From the NCBI RefSeq assembly GCF_003852715.1, contig NZ_RIAV01000001.1, positions 1 through 64,000 on the forward strand: DNA of 64,000 bases, read 5' to 3'. Positions 52,905 through 61,338 of this stretch are shown here, one piece after another; the stretch's first letter is position 1, and the number at the start of each line of letters is the position of its first letter. Position numbers and translations under genes: made by a program. Source of the stretch: Ectobacillus antri (GTDB taxonomy: Bacteria > Bacillota > Bacilli > Bacillales > Bacillaceae_G). The notes below the pieces were generated by a model. It searched no databases. It saw nothing but the letters and a program-made list of their open reading frames with translations, and was not told where the DNA came from.

Positions 52905-53699
52905 ATGAAAAAGTGGTTAATTAGCGCAGTTGTATACCTTGGTCTTGTAATGGGGGGCTATGCAATATACAGTAGTGTTATTGATGAAAGCGAGACCGCA
53001 AGCCATACCGAATCTCATGAAAAAAAGGAAACGCATGAGCACGGTGCAGCAGTACACACAGAAAGTGAAGTCAATGTAACCGCAAACTATAAGGAAAAGA
53101 ATATAGAAATTACGTTACAAGACAAAACAGGAAAGCCGGTGGAAGAACTTGAGGTTAACCATGAAAAAATTCTTCATTTGATAGTTGTAGATGAGCATTT
53201 AGACAAATATTATCATCTCCATCCAACCGATTTAGGAAAAGGTGTGTTCTCGGTGCAGCAGGAACTACCAACTGGCACATACAAAGCATTTGTGGACATA
53301 AAACCGAAAAAACTGTCTTACGAGGTAGCGCCTATTGCATTCACGGTTGGTGAACCAAAAGAAGCACATGCACACGGCTTACAAGCGGATACAACTTTGA
53401 CAAAAGAGGTAGACGGTAAACAAGTAACGATGAAGCTGAGTGCAACGAAGGCAAAAGAGCCTGTAACACTGCAATTTGATTTAGATGAAAGTACACTAGA
53501 GCCTTATTTGGGGGCAATGGGTCATGTCGTCATTTTGGATGACAAGGCACAGCAGTACCTGCATGTGCATCCAACGGACCATGATAAACCAGTGTTTAGT
53601 ACCACCTTTGCACAGCCCGGTATATATAAAATTTGGGCAGAATTTAAGCAAAATGGCGTAGTAAGAGTATTTCCGTTTGTAGTAGACATTCAACCATAA
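52905..53699 (+). CDS. His-rich membrane-anchored protein with two repeated copper-operon domains
   Basis: 264 residues. One N-terminal TM anchor ('WLISAVVYLGLVMGGYAIY') is followed by a His/Glu-rich linker ('SHTESHEKKETHEHGAAVH'). Two related beta domains of about 100 residues follow, each with an H-x-HPTD signature ('YYHLHPTDLGKGVFS' near 108 and 'YLHVHPTDHDKPVFS' near 223). The domains face the outside and probably bind Cu ions exported by CopA. The pattern resembles YtkA/FixH-like metal-binding domains. It lies 19 bp after copA and 16 bp before copZ. RBS AAAAGGAGG. Acceptor or sink function is inference. Confidence 0.75.
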   Translation: MKKWLISAVVYLGLVMGGYAIYSSVIDESETASHTESHEKKETHEHGAAVHTESEVNVTANYKEKNIEITLQDKTGKPVEELEVNHEKILHLIVVDEHLDKYYHLHPTDLGKGVFSVQQELPTGTYKAFVDIKPKKLSYEVAPIAFTVGEPKEAHAHGLQADTTLTKEVDGKQVTMKLSATKAKEPVTLQFDLDESTLEPYLGAMGHVVILDDKAQQYLHVHPTDHDKPVFSTTFAQPGIYKIWAEFKQNGVVRVFPFVVDIQP

Positions 53700-53715
53700 G
53701 AAGGGGAGATATAGA

Positions 53716-53922
53716 ATGAAACAACTTACCTTAACAGTACAAGGCATGTCATGTGGTCATTGTGTAAATGCGATCGAGGGAAGCGTAGGAAAACTAAACG
53801 GTGTAGAGAACGTTACAGTAGTGCTTCGTGAAGGTAAAGTAAACGTAAGTTATGATGAAGCAGTAATAGACGTAAGTACAATCAAGCAAATGATAGAAGA
53901 TCAAGGCTATGATGTTGTGTAG
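53716..53922 (+). CDS. copZ: Copper chaperone CopZ
   Basis: 68 residues, a single HMA ferredoxin-like domain. The Cu(I)-binding GMSCGHC (Cys13 and Cys16) sits in the first loop. It binds Cu(I) in the cytosol and passes it to the HMA domains of CopA. It is the last gene of the copper operon, with AAGGGGAG and followed by a terminator. Confidence 0.95.
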   Translation: MKQLTLTVQGMSCGHCVNAIEGSVGKLNGVENVTVVLREGKVNVSYDEAVIDVSTIKQMIEDQGYDVV

Positions 53923-53927
53923 TTAAG

Positions 53928-53950
53928 AAGAGAGCAATTGCTCTCTTTTT
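53928..53950 (+). terminator. Intrinsic terminator of the copper operon
   Basis: AAGAGAGC-AATT-GCTCTCTTTTT. Confidence 0.87.
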
Positions 53951-54094
53951 GTTTTGAGAATAGAAGCAGAAAAATCCCGATGTAGAGTAGAAGGTACGTA
54001 CAAGATACGTTTTCAACAGGAGTTGTACTGGCGGATTGGATTGCATCCGCTCGTGTAACAGGGCACGTTTTTTATTTTGCATGACGTTCAGACG

Positions 54095-54358
54095 TTATTG
54101 TTCACATGCGATAAAATCATTATCGCGATCACTTTTTTTATTGGCGTCATATAAAGCTTTTGACACATATGGTTTATATTTTGTTTTGCCACCTTTATTT
54201 TTCGCTGAAGATGTGCGAGCGACTCCGCCTTTGTAATCCTTGTTTAATTCCGTACAATTTTTGTACGTTTTAGCAGCCGCTTCTGTTGTGCTTTGGAATC
54301 CAAAGGTTGCGGAAACAATGAGTCCTGTGGATAGAAGAATTGTTATAGGTTTTTTCAT
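54095..54358 (-). CDS. Secreted Excalibur calcium-binding domain protein
   Basis: 87 residues. A signal peptide ('MKKPITILLSTGLIVSATFG', cut after about Ala28) is followed by the Excalibur domain: 'YKNCTELNKDYKGGV' and the calcium-binding 'DRDNDFIACE', where Gly is usual in place of Phe. The two Cys probably pair. Exported to the wall or medium. RBS AGGAGGATATC. Function of the family is unclear; it is often linked to extracellular nucleases. Single gene. Confidence 0.87.
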   Translation of the reverse strand: MKKPITILLSTGLIVSATFGFQSTTEAAAKTYKNCTELNKDYKGGVARTSSAKNKGGKTKYKPYVSKALYDANKKSDRDNDFIACEQ

Positions 54359-54787
54359 ACGATATCCTCCTCTTTTATGTATGAATAGAAAATATATATC
54401 TTTATATGAAAACTAAAAGATGTTTTAGCATTCTTTGGAATAAAATGAAAGTTTAATTTTATATTTTCATTTGACTTAACTTAAAAAGATAAATTGGTAC
54501 TGCGGAAACGTATTAAAAAGTAAATGAACCTATCTAATTTGATTGTATAAACATTTATAAAATTAAAATAGTTCCTAAAATAAACAGAAGTCCTATTGAG
54601 GTCTACTAAAAGAATGATTATAATACTAATTATCAAAACAATAGTCATCGGTATAAGGTTGATTGTTCGTTTTGGCGTATAAAAAGTAAATTCTTAGCCT
54701 TACTTTTTATAAGAAAAGAGAGGAAAACAAATATCTTTATAGCTGTTGTATATCACAATGGCTATAAAAAGGAATGGGGGAACAGCT
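54359..54787. other. AT-rich intergenic region
   Basis: Divergent promoters for the Excalibur gene (left) and sstT (right). GGAATGGGGG at 54772-54781 is the sstT ribosome binding site. A short inverted repeat lies around 54686-54715 (AAAAAGTAAATTCTTAGCC / TTACTTTTTATAAG). No gene is seen and no known riboswitch is recognised. Confidence 0.45.
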
Positions 54788-56026
54788 ATGAAAAGCATAC
54801 TGAAAAAGTGGAATCAATGGAGTCTTGTCAAACAAATCCTTATTGGTTTGGTAATCGGGATTCTCTTATCTGTAATGATTCCGGAGGCAGCAAAGCCAGT
54901 CGTTATTTTTGGAACGCTGTTTGTCGGTGCCCTAAAAGGGATTGCACCTGTATTGGTTTTTTTCTTAGTTATGGCGGCCATTGTTGGGCATAAAAGCGGA
55001 CAACGAACGAATATGAAATCTATTATTTTCTTGTACCTGTTAGGGACGTTTTTAGCAGCATTAACAGCTGTAATTGTAAGCTTCATTTTCCCAGTAGGCT
55101 TAACGCTTGCGAAGGGGGCTGAAGGTGTAACGGCACCAGGTGGGGTTGTAGAAGTTTTAAAAGGATTGCTTCTAAATGTGGTGGACAACCCAGTTAAAGC
55201 AATTTTCAATGCCAACTATATTGGCATTCTAGCGTGGGCAATTGTTCTTGGTTTAGCACTGCGTGGCGCCGCTGATACAACAAAAACGATGATTTCTAAC
55301 GTATCAGATGCTATATCAAAAATGGTAACATGGGTTATCAAGTTCGCACCGCTTGGCATCATGGGCCTTGTTGTAGAATCAATCACAACAAACGGTATTG
55401 AATCCTTGCTGAGCTATGGAAAGCTACTTGCAGTGTTAATCGGCTGTATGGTATTTGTGGCACTTGTCATCAATCCTATTATTGTATTCTTTTCTATTAA
55501 ACAAAATCCGTATCCGCTTGTATTCAAGTGCTTAAAAGAAAGTGGAATCACTGCATTCTTCACACGCAGCTCTGCTTCCAACATTCCTGTGAACATGAAA
55601 TTATGTGAAAACCTAGGTTTGAATAAAGATAGCTACTCCGTATCCATTCCGCTTGGCGCAACAATCAACATGGCTGGTGCGGCGGTTACGATTTCTGTAT
55701 TAACACTTGCGGCAGTTCACACGCTTGGTATTGAAGTGGACCTGCCAACGGCAATCATCCTAAGTGTGCTAGCAACAGTATGTGCATGCGGCGCTTCCGG
55801 CGTCGCTGGCGGATCGCTCCTATTAATCCCGCTTGCCTGCAGCTTGTTCGGTATCCCGGGCGATGTGGCGATGCAGGTAGTAGGTGTAGGCTTTATCATC
55901 GGTGTATTGCAAGACTCCTTTGAAACAGCGTTAAACTCTTCTACAGACGTCCTCTTTACAGCGGCAGCTGAGTTTAAGGAGTGGCGTAAAGAAGGAAAAG
56001 TGATTGAGATTCGTAAGGTTTCGTAA
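54788..56026 (+). CDS. sstT: Na+/serine-threonine symporter SstT
   Basis: 412 residues, dicarboxylate/amino acid:cation symporter fold. '[20 protein letters not shown]', '[20 protein letters not shown]' (HP1 Ser-rich hairpin), '[20 protein letters not shown]' (the unwound TM7 NMxG motif) and '[19 protein letters not shown]' (HP2) agree with SstT. It takes up serine and threonine with sodium. ATG 54788 lies behind GGAATGGGGGAAC; an upstream ATG 14 codons earlier is less suitable. Terminator follows. It is the last intact gene before the island boundary. Confidence 0.92.
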   Translation: MKSILKKWNQWSLVKQILIGLVIGILLSVMIPEAAKPVVIFGTLFVGALKGIAPVLVFFLVMAAIVGHKSGQRTNMKSIIFLYLLGTFLAALTAVIVSFIFPVGLTLAKGAEGVTAPGGVVEVLKGLLLNVVDNPVKAIFNANYIGILAWAIVLGLALRGAADTTKTMISNVSDAISKMVTWVIKFAPLGIMGLVVESITTNGIESLLSYGKLLAVLIGCMVFVALVINPIIVFFSIKQNPYPLVFKCLKESGITAFFTRSSASNIPVNMKLCENLGLNKDSYSVSIPLGATINMAGAAVTISVLTLAAVHTLGIEVDLPTAIILSVLATVCACGASGVAGGSLLLIPLACSLFGIPGDVAMQVVGVGFIIGVLQDSFETALNSSTDVLFTAAAEFKEWRKEGKVIEIRKVS

Positions 56027-56027
56027 C

Positions 56028-56066
56028 GAGAAGACAGTGAGCGAGAGCTCCTGTCTTTTCTTTTTT
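56028..56066 (+). terminator. Intrinsic terminator of sstT
   Basis: AGAAGACAG and CTGTCTTTTCTTTTTT around a GAGCGAGAGCTC-containing loop. Confidence 0.8.
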
Positions 56067-56181
56067 AGAGAGGATGTTTTATTGTATTTGTTAGTTGGGT
56101 GTGAAGGGATTGGGGAGAAGGAACAGCTAGTCTATGTACTTCGGGTTGTTTTGGAAACGTATGCTTGTGTTAGATTGTTGA

Positions 56182-56226
56182 AATAAAAAAACGCTAGAAT
56201 CAGTAGTATAACTGCATTCTAGCGTA
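56182..56226 (-). terminator. Terminator of a tRNA-Val gene
   Basis: On the minus strand ACGCTAGAAT-(15 bases)-ATTCTAGCGTTTTTTT, lying just downstream of the tRNA 3' end. It supports that a genuine tRNA gene once stood here. Confidence 0.72.
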
Positions 56227-56231
56227 AGTAA

Positions 56232-56276
56232 TGATCCCGACTGGGTTCGAACCAGCGACCTCCACCCTGTCAAGGT
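56232..56276 (-). other. 3' half of tRNA-Val(GAC): probable attachment site of an integrative element
   Basis: Reading the minus strand, the sequence gives ACC, the anticodon loop TTGACAG (anticodon GAC), stem GGTGG, variable AGGTC, T arm GCTGG-TTCGAAC-CCAGT, acceptor strand CGGGATC and discriminator A. The 5' side of the anticodon stem should be CCACC but reads AAACC, and no D arm or 5' acceptor strand follows. Identity thus ends inside the anticodon arm, a usual crossover place of tyrosine recombinases. A canonical tRNA terminator follows. The right side (from 56277) should be the foreign DNA. Confidence 0.75.
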
Positions 56277-56434
56277 TTTGGAATTCGGAATCTTATGTAT
56301 ATCAATGGTTTTTTACTACGTTTCTAACGTATAACCACTTCACATTTAATATTTATAAATTTCATTATAAAGCGGTTGCTTGGTGATGTAAAGTGGTTTA
56401 ATTGGGGAAAAATTTAATGAGTATAGTCAGTTAA

Positions 56435-56851
56435 AAAGGGTATTTTGATTTCTTTGCTGTTCGTGTACGTGAACAGTTCCTTGAACGTGTAGATGTGCTT
56501 GAACGTGTAAAAGGTTTGTTGCTTCTTCCTAATTTAGAAATGGCAACGACACAGCAAGTTGCTGATTTTTATGAAGTTGATAAAAAGACACTTGATACAC
56601 TAGTGATTAGGAATAGAAAGGAACTTAAAGAAGATGGTATTAAAATTCTGAAGAAAAAAGATTATTTATTACGAAACCTTCATAATGTAGAAGTCGTCCA
56701 TAAGCGTTCACATATAGAAATATTAGATAAGAATGGTAACAAGCACATATTAACAAATAGAGGTTCGTTAGTGTTCCCTAAACGTGCAATTTTACGTGTT
56801 GGGAATGTTTTATATTCAATTATATTTAAAGTGAATTTAAAGCTATTCTGA
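56435..56851 (+). pseudogene. Phage-type gene fragment
   Basis: An open frame from 56435 to 56851 has no usable start codon near its beginning and no RBS. 'FFAVRVREQFLERVDVLERV', 'KGLLLLPNLEMATTQQVADF' and 'YEVDKKTLDTLVIRNRKELK' resemble an N-terminal DNA-binding domain of phage or plasmid proteins (helix-turn-helix, KilA/Rha-like neighbourhoods) that I have seen only as hypothetical. 'RGSLVFPKRAILRVGNVLY' is followed by an aberrant hydrophobic end. Both ends look truncated. It marks the first foreign gene after the attachment site. Confidence 0.5.
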
Positions 56852-56922
56852 AGTGTTTAAAGGTAGTTGATGCAGGGAATATTCTCTTTTTGTCGAAATA
56901 TACCATAAAAGGGGGAAAGATA

Positions 56923-58749
56923 ATGAAACTAGAAAAAGTAATTTTGGAGAACTTTAGGTCTTATAGGGAAAGAGTAATAGTAGATATTAATGATTTAACT
57001 GCTTTTATTGGTAAGAATGATATAGGAAAATCAACTATTTTAGAAGCACTAGAAATATTCTTTAACAATGAGTTAGTTAAAATTGAACAAGATGATTTAT
57101 GTGTTCATGGTACATCAAGCAAGGTTTTGATAGGTTGCGTGTTTTCTGATATCCCTTCTGATAAACTTGTTATAGATTCTAGTGCAGGAACGACACTTCA
57201 ACAAGAGTACCTATTAAATGAACAAAACAAACTTGAAATACATAAAGTGTATGATTGTAGTAAAAAAACGATAATCCCTGAGATATTCATACTTGCCAAT
57301 TTTCCATCTGTTACATCAGCTTCAGATTTACTCACGTTGACTTCCACACAATTAAAACAGCGAATTAAAGATTTAAGTATTGATACGACTAATATTGATT
57401 TACGTTCAAATGTAAGTATGCGGAATGCTATTTATAATTTTGTGACACCCCTTAATTTATCCTTAAGACCGATACCTGTTGCAAAAGGTGATGCGAAATC
57501 TCTTTGGGACAAGTTAAAGTTGTACTTGCCTATATATTCTCTTTTCCAATCAGATAGACCAAGTTTAGACGGAGATTCAGAAGTACAAAACCCTATGAAG
57601 TTAGCAATAAAACAAGCATTGGAAACTGTTGAAGCAGATTTATTAAAAATAAAAGAGACTGTTGAGAGAAAAGCTTTAGAAGTAGCGATAAATACTGTTG
57701 AAAAGATTAAAGAAATGGATGAAAATCTAGCAAAACAACTAACACCACAGTTTACGGAAGAACCTAAGTGGGATAAAATATTTAAGCTTTCTTTAGAGGG
57801 AGAAAATGATATCCCTGTTAATAAAAGGGGAAGTGGGGTAAGAAGATTAATCCTACTTAACTTTTTTCGTGCTGAAGCAGAACGAAAGTTGTCAGAAGCG
57901 GGAAGTAGGGGTGTAATATACGCCATTGAAGAACCTGAAACTGCACAACATCCAGGAAATCAAATGTTACTAGCCGATGCTTTAAAGACTCTTTCTCAAA
58001 AAGACAACACACAAGTTATTTTAACAACACATGTTCCAGCATTTGCAGGGTTACTTCCAATTGAATCTTTAAGATACATCAAAGAAGGTACATCAGGTAA
58101 AGAAATTCAAGATGCTTCTGAAAATGATTTTGTTATAAATGAGATTGCAGAAGCTTTAGGGGTTTTACCACCACCGATTGAAGATAATATAAAGGTTGCG
58201 GTCTTTGTAGAAGGTGTAAATGATGTAGAATGTTTGAAAACGTTCAGTAGAATAGTTAGCCTTCATAATCCAGCTATTATTGACTTAAGTGAGAGTAACA
58301 AAGTCTTAGTATTGCCGTCAGGTGGAAGTACATTAAAGGGCTGGGTAGAAAATCAGTATCTGAAAGCATTGGGTGTACCTGAAGTTCATATTTATGACCG
58401 TGATGAGAAAACGCCGCCAAAATATCAAAAGTGGTGTGATAGGATTAATGCACGTGGGGATGGTTCAATAGCTTTCATCACTAACAAAAGAGAGATGGAA
58501 AATTATATTCATCCCCTAGCCATTAAGGAAGTAATGGGAGTTGAAATGAGTTTTACAGACCAATGCAATGTGCCAAGATTAATTTCTGCACAGGTAGAAT
58601 TTAATGAAGGTACAGTGAAGAAGATGCTTAATAGTCAAGTAGTTAATAAAATGACATATGAACAAATTTGTGAGATAGACAATGAAAAAGAAATTGAAAA
58701 TTGGTTAAAAACAATTTCAAGTTTCTGCTTGGAATCAGTTTCTAGCTAA
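56923..58749 (+). CDS. OLD-family ATPase-TOPRIM nuclease
   Basis: 608 residues. SMC/ABC-type ATPase: 'LEKVILENFRSYRERVIVDI', Walker A 'GKNDIGKST' (30-38), signature-like 'KRGSGVRRLILLNFF', Walker B 'VIYAIEEPETAQHP' with the catalytic Glu, and the switch His 'ILTTHVPAFAG'. From about 430 a TOPRIM domain follows: 'VAVFVEGVNDVECLKTFS' (metal Glu), 'VLPSGGSTLKG', 'VHIYDRDEK' (DxD) and 'FITNKREMENYIHP'. OLD nucleases cut DNA and are found in anti-phage systems (Gabija GajA, phage P2 Old). No helicase partner (GajB) is next to it. ATG 56923 behind AAAAGGGGGAAAG. It is AT-richer than the left flank. Confidence 0.83.
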   Translation: MKLEKVILENFRSYRERVIVDINDLTAFIGKNDIGKSTILEALEIFFNNELVKIEQDDLCVHGTSSKVLIGCVFSDIPSDKLVIDSSAGTTLQQEYLLNEQNKLEIHKVYDCSKKTIIPEIFILANFPSVTSASDLLTLTSTQLKQRIKDLSIDTTNIDLRSNVSMRNAIYNFVTPLNLSLRPIPVAKGDAKSLWDKLKLYLPIYSLFQSDRPSLDGDSEVQNPMKLAIKQALETVEADLLKIKETVERKALEVAINTVEKIKEMDENLAKQLTPQFTEEPKWDKIFKLSLEGENDIPVNKRGSGVRRLILLNFFRAEAERKLSEAGSRGVIYAIEEPETAQHPGNQMLLADALKTLSQKDNTQVILTTHVPAFAGLLPIESLRYIKEGTSGKEIQDASENDFVINEIAEALGVLPPPIEDNIKVAVFVEGVNDVECLKTFSRIVSLHNPAIIDLSESNKVLVLPSGGSTLKGWVENQYLKALGVPEVHIYDRDEKTPPKYQKWCDRINARGDGSIAFITNKREMENYIHPLAIKEVMGVEMSFTDQCNVPRLISAQVEFNEGTVKKMLNSQVVNKMTYEQICEIDNEKEIENWLKTISSFCLESVSS

Positions 58750-58756
58750 TAAGAAA

Positions 58757-58811
58757 AAAATCCCCTTACAACTATCCCTGTAATACGAAGGGATAGTTGT
58801 AAGGGGATTTT
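58757..58811 (+). terminator. Long perfect terminator of the OLD gene
   Basis: AAAATCCCCTTACAACTATC plus CCT pair perfectly with AGGGATAGTTGTAAGGGGAT plus TTT. The 23-bp stem is unusually long for a plain terminator and symmetrical, so it works on both strands. Confidence 0.85.
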
Positions 58812-58825
58812 GAACTTTGTACGTT

Positions 58826-58870
58826 TTAAAGTATAAGGCACTCTTTTAATTTGAATCTGACATTATTAAG
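58826..58870 (-). pseudogene. Detached C-terminal end of the gene interrupted by IS66 (copy 1)
   Basis: If the IS66 element and one copy of the TTATTAAG duplication are removed, the minus-strand fragment at 61339-61620 continues in frame through 58870-58826. It adds 'NVRFKLKECLIL' and ends with TAA. This proves the direction and end of the original gene, whose function is unknown. Confidence 0.65.
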
Positions 58871-58922
58871 GTAAGCGCCAAATACTCCCCACCTATGAAA
58901 CTGGCGCGGAGTATTTTATGCT

Positions 58923-60530
58923 TTATTTAGCTTTTTTCGGAACCCTGCATTCCTCGGGAATGCTTGGCGACCAAGGCAGTAAATTGTCGAGCTGATCGGT
59001 ATCATTCGTATCCAGATTCGGGAGCTTCTCCAATACATACGTCAGGTAAAGACGCGGACTCAATCCATTTTCCTTTGCCGTTTCCACGAGACTATATGCA
59101 ATGGCGCTCGCCCGAGCGCCTCGGACCGACTGGGCAAACATCCAGTTCTTTCGGCCGATCACGAACGGTTTAATGGATCGTTCTGCCCGGTTATTGTCCA
59201 GATCTAACCGACCATCCTTCATAAATGCCACCAACTTCCCCCACTGGTTCCGACAGTATCGAATGGCTTGACCCAATGCGCTTTTTGGCAGGACCCTTGG
59301 CATTTGTTCACGAAGCCATGCTGAAAAAGCATCCAGGATAGGCTGGCTGTGCTCCAGACGAAACTCATACCGCTCTTGTGGAGATAATTCTTTCTCCTTT
59401 GCCTGCCGTTCGACGGCAAACAAGGCATTACAGAAATTGAGGCCGTCCCTGGCTGTTGTTGGATTTGCACGCTGCTCTTCCGGCAGCGACTTGATTGCCT
59501 TGTCAAATTCCCTGCGCGAATGCGCCCAACACCCTACCAAGGTAACACCTGGCAGTCCATGATATCCGGCATAACCATCTACATGCAGATACCTTTGGAA
59601 TCCATGAAGGAAAGCCTTCGGATGCTTATGCGCCCGTGTTTGTTGATAGTCATATAGGACAATGGCTGGCTTTTCTGCTGTCCGATACAGCCACATGTAC
59701 GAGGTGGAAGTTGCCGAGCGGCCTGGCTCTGCCAGTACCTGCAGGGTAGTTTCGTCTCCATGCAGAACACTTTCCTTCTTTAAGTGAACGTGCATTCGAT
59801 CATATAGAATACTCAACCAAGTTTGAGCTCCATAGATAACCCAGTTTGCCAGTGTCTGACGGGATAAAGGAATGCCAAGACGTGCAAGTTCCTGTTCCTG
59901 CCGGTATAGTGGCAGCCCTTCTACATATTTCTGATGCAAGATATAAGCCAAAGCGGATGGCGATGCCAAGCTGCCCCGATAGACAGGAGTTGGCATTGGT
60001 GCCGTCACAATGGGCGTTTCTGTTTCATGGCGTTCGCAATGCCGGCAGGCATAGACGTGGCGGACGTGCTTCACCACTTTTGCTTGAGCCGGAATGATTT
60101 TCAGCTCTTGGCGTACTTCGGTGCTCATTTCATGCAGAGAACCGCCGCAACACGAACAAACCTGTTCCTCCGGAGACAAATGATATTCTATCGTCTCCAT
60201 AGGCAGGTTCTCAAGCAGCACCTCACGGTGACCGCGTGCTTTTTTGCGCTCATATGTAATCGTTTCAAGTGTCGGCTCTGGAAGAGAGGGATTTGCCTCT
60301 GTTTCCGCCTCATTAAACAGGTTGAGCTCCAACTGGTCACGATCTGTTTTTTCGCTTGAAGCGCCAAACTGTCGCTGCTGATGTAAGCGGAACTGTTCCT
60401 GAAACCATCTCAATTTGGCTTCCAGCTCTGCCTTTTGCTTTTCCAGTTCAAGGTTCTGCGTTTCTAAAGATTCGCATCGCTTCTCTAATTCTTCAATTGT
60501 AGGGTCTGGGGTGTGAGTTGTATGTGTCAT
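58923..60530 (-). CDS. tnpC: IS66 transposase TnpC (DDE)
   Basis: 535 residues from ATG 60530. The N-terminal coiled coil ('IEELEKRCESLETQNLELEK') is followed by a zinc-binding Cys cluster ('EQVCSCCGGSL', 'VYACRHCE') and the DDE catalytic core. First Asp is in 'VLHGDETTLQVL', second in 'YLHVDGYAGYHG', Glu in 'DLDNNRAERSIKPFVIGRKN'. All three are present, so the enzyme should be active. The frame continues upstream to 60749, but that part overlaps tnpB in the wrong frame and is rejected. Confidence 0.93.
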   Translation of the reverse strand: MTHTTHTPDPTIEELEKRCESLETQNLELEKQKAELEAKLRWFQEQFRLHQQRQFGASSEKTDRDQLELNLFNEAETEANPSLPEPTLETITYERKKARGHREVLLENLPMETIEYHLSPEEQVCSCCGGSLHEMSTEVRQELKIIPAQAKVVKHVRHVYACRHCERHETETPIVTAPMPTPVYRGSLASPSALAYILHQKYVEGLPLYRQEQELARLGIPLSRQTLANWVIYGAQTWLSILYDRMHVHLKKESVLHGDETTLQVLAEPGRSATSTSYMWLYRTAEKPAIVLYDYQQTRAHKHPKAFLHGFQRYLHVDGYAGYHGLPGVTLVGCWAHSRREFDKAIKSLPEEQRANPTTARDGLNFCNALFAVERQAKEKELSPQERYEFRLEHSQPILDAFSAWLREQMPRVLPKSALGQAIRYCRNQWGKLVAFMKDGRLDLDNNRAERSIKPFVIGRKNWMFAQSVRGARASAIAYSLVETAKENGLSPRLYLTYVLEKLPNLDTNDTDQLDNLLPWSPSIPEECRVPKKAK

Positions 60531-60583
60531 AAAGAAAGGAATTCGACAGAATGAGCTGAATTCCTTTCTTTTTCTGCATATTT

Positions 60584-60940
60584 TTATACAACTGTACGAG
60601 CAGTGACTTCCCGATGGGCTTCTCGTTGATTCAGCGGCAGCCCGTCTAACAGCCAACGCAACTGGCGTGTGGAAATTTGCATCGGAGTTCCTGTGTTTTG
60701 TTCCGGCCATGGAAATGTACCTTCTTCCAGCCTTCGATAGTACAGCCAAAATCCGTTATGTTCCCATTGTAAAATCTTCAGCTTGTCACGCTTACGGTTA
60801 CAAAAGACGAACAGACAAGCCGAGAAAGGGTCCAGTTGGAATCCTTCCTGCACTAAGGCCGCTAGGCCGTCAATGGATTTCCGTAAATCCGTGCTCCCGC
60901 ACGCGAGATAGACATGACGGATTGTTTGTTGACTCAGCAT
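60584..60940 (-). CDS. tnpB: IS66 accessory protein TnpB
   Basis: 118 residues from ATG 60940. 'VYLACGSTDLRKSIDGLAAL', 'FSACLFVFCNRKRDKLKILQ' and 'ISTRQLRWLLDGLPL' are the family signature (IS66 Orf2). It is needed for transposition in IS66-type elements, but its molecular role is not clear. It overlaps the end of tnpA by 7 bp. Confidence 0.93.
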   Translation of the reverse strand: MLSQQTIRHVYLACGSTDLRKSIDGLAALVQEGFQLDPFSACLFVFCNRKRDKLKILQWEHNGFWLYYRRLEEGTFPWPEQNTGTPMQISTRQLRWLLDGLPLNQREAHREVTARTVV

Positions 60941-61257
60941 AGTGAATGCAGTGTCCGTACAACATCGGCTAGGAAGGACGGAGTGAAGCCTGGCTTCACC
61001 TCTACCGAAGCAGCTCCGACTGTAATCCGCAGGATTTCTTGTTCTTCCTGTAGAATTGTCCCCACAGAGGACACTTTGACCCATTGTAAACCGGATGTGT
61101 TGGCTTGCTTCTCTGAAATGGGAATTTGCTTTAACCAGTATTTTAATTGGTTCAAAGACACTTCATTTGCTTCGCACCAAGCTGCCTGTGTCTGGCCGCT
61201 GTTCCGAAAGTCTTGAATCCTTTGACTCCACAGCTCTTTCCGTTCTGCGATCGACAT
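60934..61257 (-). CDS. tnpA: IS66 protein TnpA (helix-turn-helix)
   Basis: 107 residues. 'RKELWSQRIQDFRNSGQTQAAWCEANEVS' is followed by 'LNQLKYWLKQ', the typical DNA-binding N-terminus of IS66 Orf1. The C-terminal 'LRITVGAASVEVKPGF' is the short beta part. RBS AGGAGGTTTTTTC before ATG 61257. First gene of the tnpABC operon. Confidence 0.9.
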   Translation of the reverse strand: MSIAERKELWSQRIQDFRNSGQTQAAWCEANEVSLNQLKYWLKQIPISEKQANTSGLQWVKVSSVGTILQEEQEILRITVGAASVEVKPGFTPSFLADVVRTLHSLC

Positions 61258-61338
61258 GAAAAAACCTCCTCATTTTGTTATGCTGAGGAGATTATCGCAC
61301 GATTCCGACTCTATAACTATGTGGGTCCAGTTTGACGC

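Noticed and set aside
56004-56186. 60-codon frame after sstT
   Set aside because: It starts inside sstT and runs through its terminator; no RBS.
56923-58749. Gabija system
   Set aside because: No UvrD-like GajB helicase follows; the next genes are IS66. A complete PARIS pair is also not supported, since there is no separate AriB.
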